NCBI RefSeq assembly: GCF_015207875.1
Contig: NZ_JADEVZ010000056.1
Span: 1-34,509, forward strand
DNA from: Dolichospermum sp. LEGE 00240
Lineage (GTDB): Bacteria; Cyanobacteriota; Cyanobacteriia; Cyanobacteriales; Nostocaceae
Length of the DNA stretch: 34,509 nt
Direction of reading: 5' to 3'
Shown in pieces: positions 18,675 to 25,761 of the stretch (its first letter is position 1; each line of letters starts with the position of its first letter). The position numbers were made by a program, and so were the translations under genes. Below the pieces are notes generated by a model. It ran no database searches. It was not told the origin of the DNA and worked only from the letters and a program-made list of their open reading frames with translations.

Positions 18675-19099
18675 ATCCGTTATTTTCTCTTTCCTGTTGT
18701 TTAGTTATCTCGCGGACAACATCGAGAATTTTCCATCTCAGATACTTGTTAAACCAAGTGCTAATACTAGATAGTTTGGGATTATATTTCTGAGCAAAAT
18801 TTCTCAAAAACCACTCCTTATTTCTTGATAAAGCCTCTTCATAGATATCGGATGATATCATTTTACCTCCACCCCACATCAGTCCAGACTTTTCGATTAT
18901 CTGAATAATGAAGCCTATTATTTCGTTAGCTTCTTGGGGGTCGTTCTGTTGCCGGACGTAATTTAATAAAGACTCACGCAAAGAAATAGAGTTGATTATC
19001 TCCCGCAGCTTATGCTTTTCTATTCGTAATAGTTTTTTCCTTGCTAAGGGACTTAGCAAAATCTGATTTAGTTCATCAGGTGTCATATCCGTTATTTTC
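18278..19099. repeat. Tandem direct duplication of ~410 bp inside the sigma-like gene
   Basis: Unit 18278-18686 is repeated at 18687-19099. Long stretches are identical with only a handful of substitutions (for example atatcag/atatcgg near 18440 and 18850), and one 3-base length difference near 18620/19025. The junction lies at the TATTTTC sequence upstream of each MTPDELNQ start. High identity marks a recent event that can still collapse by recombination. Confidence 0.9.
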
Positions 19100-19149
19100 G
19101 ATTCGACTAAGATCGGCGGATCTTTGGTTAATAAGATTAATGCTGACAT
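18664..19149 (-). CDS. C-terminally truncated duplicate of the sigma-like gene
   Basis: Residues 22-155 repeat the N-terminal half of the gene that follows almost exactly (MTPDELNQILLSPLAR… to …KYLRWKILDVVREITKQQE). The protein then ends in GYDT where the duplicated unit begins again in another frame, so region 4 is missing. It carries 21 extra N-terminal residues (MSALILLTKDPPILVESKIT…), which may be the true ancestral start, lost from the second copy. The product would hold only the core-binding-like half; it could be a non-functional relic, a dominant competitor, or the sole properly initiated remnant. See the tandem repeat entry. Confidence 0.6.
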   Translation of the reverse strand: MSALILLTKDPPILVESKITDMTPDELNQILLSPLARKKLLRIEKHKLREIINSISLRESLLNYVRQQNDPQEANEIIGFIIQIIEKSGLMWGGGKMISSDIYEEALSRNKEWFLRNFAQKYNPKLSSISTWFNKYLRWKILDVVREITKQQERENNGYDT

Positions 19150-19354
19150 TATACTACCAATATTTATGGTTTATGTTGCCAATACTTAAAAAATGTTTAA
19201 ACCGTAGTATTCCATAATTTTCTCAGATCCAAACTGAGTTTATTTATGGTCGCCAGAATCATTGATCAAAGCCTAAAAGGAAGTATTCGGGGAAAGTATG
19301 CTATGATTAATTCTCATAGTGCTTAACCCCCAAATACCTCCAGTGCTTATTGCT

Positions 19355-19858
19355 CTAACTGTTTATCGAATAAGTTAACTCAATCATTGTTATGAGACTG
19401 TTGATCATGTCTGCCGTTTCCTTCTCTCCTTCCTCTTGAAGTAGATATGAAGCCTTTTTAAAATCACTAAGTGCCGATATTGGACTATTCAGTACTACAA
19501 AACAAGACCCACGACCAACATAAGCATAGGGAATACTGGGATCAAGCTCAATCACCTTATCAAAATCAGCTTTTGCTGCTTTATAATTCCCATTAGTGAA
19601 ATGGGATAATGCTCTACCGAGGTAGGCACAAGGATCATTAGGGGATGTCTTTATAAGTTGAGTAAAATATTTAACCGATTGACGGGAATCTTGGGAATTT
19701 GTTGCAGGTAAACCTCGGAATAAATTACTATTACTACCGGAGGACGTAAACCCAGGAAACTGTGTTTGTGCTGTGAAGAAATCTTGTCCTAAAGCCTTGG
19801 TGCTAATGGTAATTGTCCCTAATGCAAGAATAACTGCTAATAAGTTTTTGACTTTCAT
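19355..19858 (-). CDS. Exported tetratricopeptide-repeat protein
   Basis: A 167-residue protein. Residues 1-24 form a signal peptide (basic start, LLAVILALGTITIS core, cleavage near ALG-Q). After a Ser/Asn/Phe-rich spacer come about three TPR units: QSVKYFTQLIKTSPNDPCAYLGRALSHFTNGNYKAAKADFDKVIELDPSIPYAYVGRG and a final partly degenerate one. TPRs mediate protein contacts; a periplasmic adaptor is likely. The upstream DNA contains three direct repeats (19890-20122), which could regulate it. No operon partner. Confidence 0.8.
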   Translation of the reverse strand: MKVKNLLAVILALGTITISTKALGQDFFTAQTQFPGFTSSGSNSNLFRGLPATNSQDSRQSVKYFTQLIKTSPNDPCAYLGRALSHFTNGNYKAAKADFDKVIELDPSIPYAYVGRGSCFVVLNSPISALSDFKKASYLLQEEGEKETADMINSLITMIELTYSINS

Positions 19859-19889
19859 GGTTCTATGCCCCTAAACTATTCTGGACTTT

Positions 19890-20122
19890 TACTATTGGCT
19901 TATCGGTTTTAAAAGGGAGATTTTACAGAGATATTTATCATTTGTTACAATGTTTATCTCTAAACTTATGTCCCTACCCTTTCTATTGGCTTATCGGTTT
20001 TAAAAGGGAGATTTGACAGAGATGTTTATCATTTGTGACAATGTTTATCTCTAAACGATGTTTATCTCTAAACGTCATTACCCCTTCTACTGGGTTATCG
20101 GGTTTAAAAGGGAGATTTTCAC
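19890..20122. repeat. Three direct repeats (~75, ~75 and ~38 bp) upstream of the TPR gene
   Basis: Unit 1 (19890-19965) and unit 2 (19982-20056) share GGCTTATCGGTTTTAAAAGG, the AGAGAT…ATCTCT arms and a TTTGTNACAA centre. Unit 3 (20085-20122) keeps only the first half. Inside unit 2 the 17-base ATGTTTATCTCTAAACG block is itself repeated. They start 30 bp upstream of the TPR gene on its promoter side, so they may be operator-like, or a decayed dispersed element. Confidence 0.8.
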
Positions 20123-20237
20123 AAGACTGAGAATTTATTAACGTAACGTGAGTTTGACAAAAACAATTTGACCCCTCTGGTAAACCTCTACCTAACCTTT
20201 TCGTAAAAGGTTACTGGTACAACACGGTGCAAATCAG

Positions 20238-20321
20238 ATGACCATTAAAAAGCTTTCCATTAGAGAACTCCACAAAAAAGATGAACTGCTTGCAGCAGCG
20301 CCTCGCTATCCAATCTTGTGA
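20238..20321 (+). pseudogene. Possible 5' remnant of a gene cut short by a hairpin repeat
   Basis: An ATG frame of 27 codons with a natural-looking, charged start (MTIKKLSIRELHKKDELLAA) that ends exactly where a dispersed hairpin repeat (20315-20378) begins. It looks like the beginning of a real protein interrupted by that insertion. I do not recognise the family, and chance cannot be excluded at this length. Confidence 0.25.
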
Positions 20322-20378
20322 GATGGGCATCTTGTCCGTCCTTGTATTATTAGCGGGCTTTTCAGCCCACACCACAAG
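20315..20378. repeat. Hairpin-forming dispersed repeat
   Basis: Imperfect 14-base arms CTTGTGAGATGGGC and GCCCACACCACAAG flank an inner hairpin (GGGC TTTTCA GCCC at 20355-20368). A related piece with GATGCCCGCACCACAAGA lies at 23676-23693. This fits the 'gcgggcatcttgcccgc' repeats that populate gaps in Nostocales genomes. Confidence 0.55.
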
Positions 20379-20466
20379 AAATTTTGGGATATTTTTTTAA
20401 TTGGAAGTCTCTTACCCAGATATTTCTCAACTGTTTTGAAGCGTGAGACTATAATCTGCATTTACC

Positions 20467-21006
20467 CTATTCAGTCAAAATATCTTGGACGACGGACTGA
20501 ACAGTTTTATTCCACCAAGAAAAATTATCTTCTAAATTCCTTGTGGATACACCATAATCTATGTTAACGGTCATTTCCAAAGCGGTATCGCCATCTGTAT
20601 CTAAGTATGCTTTACCGAATCTTGTTTTACGATTCCATTCATTGATTTTATCTAAAGTGGCATTTCGCCCTCCCGTCCAGTAAGTATAAAACTGAATATC
20701 ATCACAGTCTTTACCATTGAGACAGCCGTAAAAATGAATAGTATATTTTTGTCCATCAATTCTCCCAGTAATTCTCGGATCACCCACATTGTCTTTGTCA
20801 AGAGATGCAGTACCAAAGCCTTTTGCTATCTCTAAAATCTTATCGGGCATAGTTGCATCAATTAATACTGGAGTAGTAGTAGTTCTCGTTCTTTGATTTG
20901 TTTGTGCTTGAGCAGACAGTACATTGATGTTGACTAAAAGAGAGACCAAAATACCAGATAGACCAATACCACAAACAATAGCCTTAGATTCTAGAATAGG
21001 ACTCAT
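20467..21006 (-). CDS. Exported YbjN-domain protein
   Basis: 179 residues. A signal peptide (IVCGIGLSGILVSLLVNINVL, cleavage near AQA-Q, residue ~35) precedes a YbjN-like domain: DKILEIAKGFGTASLDKDNVGDPRITGRIDGQKYTIHFYGC, a Cys pair in GCLNGKDCDDIQFY, then INEWNRKTRFGKAYLDTDGDTALEMTVNIDYGVSTRNLEDNFSWWNKTV. YbjN proteins are type III secretion chaperone-like folds of unclear function, described as pleiotropic regulators in E. coli; exported forms are common in cyanobacteria. It is a single gene with about 560 bp of gene-poor DNA upstream. Confidence 0.75.
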   Translation of the reverse strand: MSPILESKAIVCGIGLSGILVSLLVNINVLSAQAQTNQRTRTTTTPVLIDATMPDKILEIAKGFGTASLDKDNVGDPRITGRIDGQKYTIHFYGCLNGKDCDDIQFYTYWTGGRNATLDKINEWNRKTRFGKAYLDTDGDTALEMTVNIDYGVSTRNLEDNFSWWNKTVQSVVQDILTE

Positions 21007-21793
21007 GTAGGTTTCTCCTTAATTAAATCTCAGGAAGTTTAACGTTCTAAAGGTATATCTTTGCTTGTCCGAGATTTTGACAAATCTCTTTACATATCTT
21101 GACAATTTTCATCTAAACAGAAAATATTAGTTAAATATAATACACAGAACTGCTGAAATTTCTATTTAGTTTAAAGTGAGTTTAAGAGCGATCGCCAACT
21201 TTTTGGACAATTTCTTCAGTGAGTGATGGGGCGGCTTGATGGTTTAGCAACTGTTCTGGATTTTCTCAATGGTTTACAACCTAAAATAGCAGCACAAATA
21301 GCAAAAAAGGTATTGGCTTTGATTGAATAACACTTTTTATCGGATGTTCTTTTCTGCTTGAATTTTCGTTGATTCACATCATGGTCAATTTGTACAGTGC
21401 GTAAGTCCTAGTTTTATTGAAGTTAGTTAAGTAGGTTGGCGTTAAAAATTGTGGTTGGGATAAGGCAGGGGAAAAAGGGTTTTAGCCTTGTTTACTTTTC
21501 TTTACAGAGTTTGGTTGTATTTTTGACAGAACAGGGTTAATTCACATAAAATCCGAATGCAAAAAATTATCAAAGAAGCAGAATTATTGGAAATACAAAA
21601 AAATCTGGCTCAAGCGCAACTTCAGTTAGTTCAAAGCCAAATTTATGAAGCAGAATTAAAATTAAAACAACTACAAAATACCCCATCTGAAAATAAATAA
21701 TTGAGGGTATTTCACTACTGGGGAGTTTTATCAACACATTCAGGCGATCGCCTATAGTAATCAAAGCACATTTTAGAGATCAGGGAGAGTTTT
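21007..21793. other. Gene-poor stretch with repeat fragments and two small frames
   Basis: Holds the YbjN gene's promoter side, a HIP1 octamer at 21188-21195, a 34-codon frame at 21226-21330 (not convincing), the mobile-element-like end TGCGTAAGTCCT at 21398-21409, and a 47-codon coiled-coil frame at 21557-21700. A second HIP1 site lies near 21744. AGGGAGAG just before 21794 serves as ribosome site for the next gene. Confidence 0.45.
21557..21700 (+). CDS. Small coiled-coil protein or gene remnant
   Basis: 47 codons, ATG to TAA, giving MQKIIKEAELLEIQKNLAQA and then more Gln/Leu/Glu heptad-like sequence (LQLVQSQIYEAELKLKQLQ), strongly predicted coiled coil. No clear ribosome-binding site. The in-frame codons before the ATG (…VNSHKIR) run back to a stop without another start. 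It may be a small real protein or the tail of a decayed gene. Confidence 0.3.
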   Translation: MQKIIKEAELLEIQKNLAQAQLQLVQSQIYEAELKLKQLQNTPSENK

Positions 21794-22912
21794 ATGCGTA
21801 AAAATTTTGCAGAACTTTTTCGTCAAGAAGTCCGTAAACGTCAGCAGCGAAAGAAAAAACAAATAGTCCTAATAATCGGACTTAGTTTACTAACTCTGTT
21901 CTTAATTATATGGTTTATCTACTTATGGTTGCAAGGAAAAATAATTCTCAGAACAGCGCATTTAACTACTAGCATGATTCCGAACTTAATAACAACCGCC
22001 ATATTAATTTTGGCAGTTGTCATTATTTGTCGTACCATTAAACATCCGTCATTCAGAAAGTATTGTCAATCATTACAACTTGACAAGTTTAGTTACTGGA
22101 AAAATCTAAAACATAAAAAGTTAACGGGTATTTCAGTATTAATAGTTTTGATTCACTATACTAATCCCTATGGATGGGGTAATTTAGTTAGTTATCTAAT
22201 ACACAGACCCAAACCTTCTCAAGTAAATACAGCCTTGCTCCAGAAGAATTATACAACGATTCATCCACTTGTTGCTAATATGCCATCTAGTGCGGAAAAA
22301 AACATCCAATCAGTGGCTAAGTATATTGTTGAAAATGAACCAGATTCCTATTTAAGAATTAAAGCTGTACATGACTTTGTGATTAATTGGCTTACTTATG
22401 ATGAAGAAGCTTGGAATAAAGGGATAAGACATCCCCAAGACCCACAAACAGTTTTTGACACTCGCAAAGCAGTTTGCGAAGGATATGCACGTCTTTTCGA
22501 GGCATTAGCCAGACAAATTGATGCCAATGTTGTTTACATTGAAGGAAGAGTTCGTCTAGAACTAATCCAAGATTCAATTCCTTCTTGGAAAAAACTGATT
22601 AAGTCTAAAGATAGTTTGACAGGTCACGCCTGGAATGCAGTTGAGATTGAAGGGAATTGGCAATTTGTTGATACAACCTGGGATGATGATGTTACTTCAT
22701 ATAGATCAGATTATCTGATGCGATCGCCCGAATTAATGATCGAAAGCCATTTTCCTGATCAAATAAATTTGCCGCTTTTACATTTTTTAAATTGGCAGCT
22801 TTTACCTTTTTCTGAACAGAAAAATAGAGATAGCTTTGAAAAACAGGCTCTCGACCGTTCTATAAAATTTACCCAAAATTACCAAACTCCAGACAGATAT
22901 GGACACCGATAA
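21794..22912 (+). CDS. Membrane-anchored transglutaminase-like (cysteine protease-fold) protein
   Basis: A 372-residue protein. The basic N-terminus (RKRQQRKKK) and two hydrophobic helices at about 23-47 and 58-79, with perhaps a third at 111-125, anchor it in the membrane. The domain from about 180 on is transglutaminase-like: Cys228 in RKAVCEGYARLFEALARQ, His278 in LTGHAWNAVEIEG and Asp293 in FVDTTWDDD form the expected triad in the right order. The family includes peptide hydrolases and cross-linking enzymes; bacterial members often act outside the membrane on peptides. The final ~50 residues (HFLNWQLLPF…) are typical of the kyphoscoliosis-peptidase-like branch. AGGGAG 5-10 bases upstream supports the start. 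Substrate unknown. Confidence 0.85.
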   Translation: MRKNFAELFRQEVRKRQQRKKKQIVLIIGLSLLTLFLIIWFIYLWLQGKIILRTAHLTTSMIPNLITTAILILAVVIICRTIKHPSFRKYCQSLQLDKFSYWKNLKHKKLTGISVLIVLIHYTNPYGWGNLVSYLIHRPKPSQVNTALLQKNYTTIHPLVANMPSSAEKNIQSVAKYIVENEPDSYLRIKAVHDFVINWLTYDEEAWNKGIRHPQDPQTVFDTRKAVCEGYARLFEALARQIDANVVYIEGRVRLELIQDSIPSWKKLIKSKDSLTGHAWNAVEIEGNWQFVDTTWDDDVTSYRSDYLMRSPELMIESHFPDQINLPLLHFLNWQLLPFSEQKNRDSFEKQALDRSIKFTQNYQTPDRYGHR

Positions 22913-23026
22913 CTTTAGTGTTTATTTCCTGTTTTATCCCAATATCAAGTTAACACTTGAAAAAACAAATTTCTCAAACTCCCTAATGAGAAAACCTCAG
23001 CCATTGATGTTTTTTATTTATGGTTA

Positions 23027-23410
23027 CTAACTCAAAATCTGAAGTGTAGCTTCATCAAATACTAACCCTCGACGGGCAAAATATTTATGAATGTTAATTT
23101 GCACAAATAAATCTTTTAGTTCTTCGGCAATTTCAGTTGGCGGATTTCCTGATAAAGCAATTGCAATTAAATGTTCTGCACTGTGAATGTCTCCACAGTC
23201 AATTGCTAAGGTTGCGGCACTACGATACAATATTGAACGGGTGGGTTCTGCCGCAAAATTATCTGCTATTATTTCTGCTGCTAATCTTTCTTTTTCAAAC
23301 GCTTGCCGGGATAATTGAGAAGCTAAATCTAAATTACTTCTAAGTTTAGCAACTTGTGCCATTTCGGCTAAATCCATAGCTTGTTGATGTAACTCTTGAA
23401 TCTGACTCAT
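23027..23410 (-). CDS. Conserved cyanobacterial protein, helical (TPR-like)
   Basis: A 127-residue, almost fully helical protein: HQQAMDLAEMAQVAKLRSNLDLASQLSRQAFEKERLAAEII resembles a tetratricopeptide pair, and RSILYRSAATLAIDCGDIHSAEHLIAIALSG a second. No signal peptide or catalytic motif; it is probably an adaptor. Its ATG overlaps, as ATGA, the stop of a 58-codon open stretch to its right, which implies it was or is translationally coupled to an upstream gene. Confidence 0.7.
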   Translation of the reverse strand: MSQIQELHQQAMDLAEMAQVAKLRSNLDLASQLSRQAFEKERLAAEIIADNFAAEPTRSILYRSAATLAIDCGDIHSAEHLIAIALSGNPPTEIAEELKDLFVQINIHKYFARRGLVFDEATLQILS

Positions 23411-23583
23411 TTTTTGACTATGAACGCTAAAGGGTTACTGAATTCAACTACCACGATGTAAGCTGGGAGAGTCCCGTCTGTGGGGCTGACTTGCTCAAGT
23501 TTCTGTTTAATTCTAGCTTTTATTCTGCTTTCATCGCCTTTACGGATGCCAGAAACTTCTAACCAATTCCTTTGAATTTGAAT
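23407..23583 (-). pseudogene. Gene remnant (or unannotated small gene) coupled to the 127-residue gene
   Basis: 58 codons between an in-frame TGA and a TGA that overlaps the next gene's ATG. The translation (…RNWLEVSGIRKGDESRI…KLEQVSPTDGTLPAYIVVVEFSNPLAFIVKK) looks like real protein sequence but has no ATG, GTG or TTG start. Most likely it is the C-terminal stub of a lost partner gene. Family not recognised. Confidence 0.4.
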
Positions 23584-23889
23584 TCATTAATTAATGAATG
23601 TTTTAATTGTAATATCCTAAACTAAATTCAATAAAGCGGATTACCATAAGGGTGAGGTACACTTTTGGCGAGCAAGATGCCCGCACCACAAGATTTTTAT
23701 CATTAATATCTGTAACTTATCATATCGGAAACTGCTGTAAAGCGATCGCTAAATCAATTCATAACAATTCTATCCAGTTGTAGCGACGCTGAAAACAATT
23801 ACCAGTAGTATGGCGATTGCACTTACTTGTTTATGTTTTCCGACCCCCGGACAAATTCCTTGCAGCCGAGGGTAAGAGAGAGAATCTAA
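23584..23889. other. Intergenic with dispersed-repeat fragment
   Basis: No gene seen. GCAAGATGCCCGCACCACAAG at 23672-23692 is half of the hairpin repeat family seen at 20315-20378. A HIP1 octamer lies near 23742. This is the downstream end of the gas-vesicle-linked ATPase operon; no clear terminator with a T-run was found. Confidence 0.45.
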
Positions 23890-25722
23890 TTAAGCATGAC
23901 GTTGACTGACTAAAACCTGATAAGAATATTCAAAATCATCATTAGTAATCCTGATATCAGCCGGATTTGTCTGTCCTTGCGATCGGAAACGGCGAATAGC
24001 TTCCACAGCAGCTTGATTAGATAGTAATACTAAATCTGCACCATTCCAGCCTTCCGTGACTTCAGACCAATAGGTTAAATTTACATCTAACAATGGTCGT
24101 CCCTGAGTATAGACTTGCAAAATATCTAAACGACTAGCTAAATCAGGTAAATCTACCTTAAGTTGTAAATCCAACCTTCCTGCCCGTAATAAAGCAGAAT
24201 CAAGAGCATCAGGACGGTTTGTAGCCCCAATGACCAGAATACTTGCACCCGCCTCTACACCATCCAATTCAGTTAATAATTGTCCCACTACCCGGTTACT
24301 GACACCAGAATCACCGCTGTAAGTTCCCCGTGCTGGGGCTAAGGTATCAATTTCATCAATGAATATGACACAGGGTTCGGCTTGTCGCGCCTTAGCAAAT
24401 AATTCCCGCACTGCTTGTTCACTCGCACCCACCCAACGGGTCAGTAATTCCGGTCCATTGACACCAATAAAATTAGCCCTGGCCTGGGAAGCCACAGCTT
24501 TGGCTAATAAAGTTTTACCAGTTCCCGGCGGACCCCATAGCAAAATCCCCTTAGGAGCAATAGCCTTAGTTTGGAGGTAAAGTTCTGGATAAAGTAGCGC
24601 CCCTTCTACAGATTCTCGCAGAGTTTGCTTAATATTCTCTAAACCACCAATATCATCCCAAGCAACTTGGGGAACTTCAACTTCCACACTGCGAAGTACA
24701 GCCGGTTTGATTTCCTTTAGTCCCTGTAAAAAATCAGTTTGAGTAACCGTCATGTTTTCTGGAGCTTGCACCTCTATAGAAGGAACTTGACGACGGAGGG
24801 CGCTATAAGCCGCCTTTTGACAAACGGCCTTCAAATCAGCCCCCACAAATCCCACCGCCCGCTCGGCGATAAAATCGAGGTCAACGGTGTTATCCAAGGG
24901 CATAGAACGGGTGAGAATTTGCAGGATTTCTTTGCGGCCGTTGATATCAGGAATGCGAAACTGAACTTCCCGGTCAAATCGTCCTGGTCTTCGCAGGGCT
25001 GGATCAAGGTGGTCAGGGCGGTTGGTAGCCGCGAGAACAATTACCCCTGGACTATGGGAAAAACCATCCATTAAGCCTAATAATTGGGCAACCAGACGCT
25101 TTTCAACTTCCCCTTCTACGGCACTGCGGTCTGGGGCGAGGCTATCAATTTCATCAATAAAAATAATACAGGGAGCATTTTTGGCGGCTTTTTCAAAAAT
25201 ACCGCGCAATCTTTGCTCCGCTTCACCATAATATTTACTGATGACTTCAGGACCGACAATAGCAATGTAGTTAACGCCCAGTTCTTCAGCCAAAGCCCGG
25301 GCGGTGAGAGTTTTGCCGGTGCCTGGCGGTCCAACTAACAATACGCCGTGGGTGGGTTCTAGTCCCAATTTGGCCAGTAGATCAGGGCGTTTTAAAGGAA
25401 TAGCAACCAGTTCTTTGAGTTCTTTGAGAATTTCGCTCAGTCCACCGATATCTTTCAGAGCAATACCCGAAGCGGGATCGGGAGGAACAACTGGATCTGA
25501 GGGACCTGCACCAGAAGCCGGGGGGGATTGAGTGTTCATCCGACTTGTACCCACCTCATTACCCATATTATTGCTACGAGGGATATTTCCTGTGCGGGGA
25601 ATGTTGCTTAAAGGTCGGGAATTAAACTGGACATTGGTTTTGATTTCTCCGTTTTCTGCCTTTTCTTCTAGGGTTTTTACCAGTTCTAGTAACTGTTCAA
25701 ATCCTTTGAATAAATCACTCAT
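23890..25722 (-). CDS. Two-domain CDC48/p97-like AAA+ ATPase without N-domain
   Basis: A 610-residue protein with two AAA modules. D1: Walker A GPPGTGKT at 131-138, Walker B CIIFIDEIDSLAP near 195, second region of homology AATNRPDHLDPALRRPGRFDRE. D2: GPPGTGKT near 397, CVIFIDEIDTLAPAR, GATNRPDALDSALLRAGRLD. Both active sites look intact. CDC48 enzymes form hexamers that thread and unfold proteins. The substrate-recruiting N-domain is replaced by about 90 residues: a short amphipathic helix (FKGFEQLLELVKTLEEKAENG) and a Pro/Ser/Asn-rich linker. GGAGG seven bases before the ATG supports the start. It lies 39 bp after the ArsA-like gene and downstream of gvpW, so a role in gas-vesicle assembly, remodelling or dismantling is plausible. 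Confidence 0.88.
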   Translation of the reverse strand: MSDLFKGFEQLLELVKTLEEKAENGEIKTNVQFNSRPLSNIPRTGNIPRSNNMGNEVGTSRMNTQSPPASGAGPSDPVVPPDPASGIALKDIGGLSEILKELKELVAIPLKRPDLLAKLGLEPTHGVLLVGPPGTGKTLTARALAEELGVNYIAIVGPEVISKYYGEAEQRLRGIFEKAAKNAPCIIFIDEIDSLAPDRSAVEGEVEKRLVAQLLGLMDGFSHSPGVIVLAATNRPDHLDPALRRPGRFDREVQFRIPDINGRKEILQILTRSMPLDNTVDLDFIAERAVGFVGADLKAVCQKAAYSALRRQVPSIEVQAPENMTVTQTDFLQGLKEIKPAVLRSVEVEVPQVAWDDIGGLENIKQTLRESVEGALLYPELYLQTKAIAPKGILLWGPPGTGKTLLAKAVASQARANFIGVNGPELLTRWVGASEQAVRELFAKARQAEPCVIFIDEIDTLAPARGTYSGDSGVSNRVVGQLLTELDGVEAGASILVIGATNRPDALDSALLRAGRLDLQLKVDLPDLASRLDILQVYTQGRPLLDVNLTYWSEVTEGWNGADLVLLSNQAAVEAIRRFRSQGQTNPADIRITNDDFEYSYQVLVSQRHA

Positions 25723-25761
25723 AATAGTCCTCCAAAAATTGATGCTAAACAGTTCATCTAC

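Noticed and set aside
21226-21330. 34-codon ORF MGRLDGLATVLDFLNGLQ…
   Set aside because: No ribosome site, no recognisable family, and too short to tell from chance; the sequence before it ends in a stop immediately upstream.
24739-25074. 111-codon plus-strand ORF inside the CDC48-like gene
   Set aside because: Antisense shadow of a strongly conserved AAA domain; no ribosome site or family.
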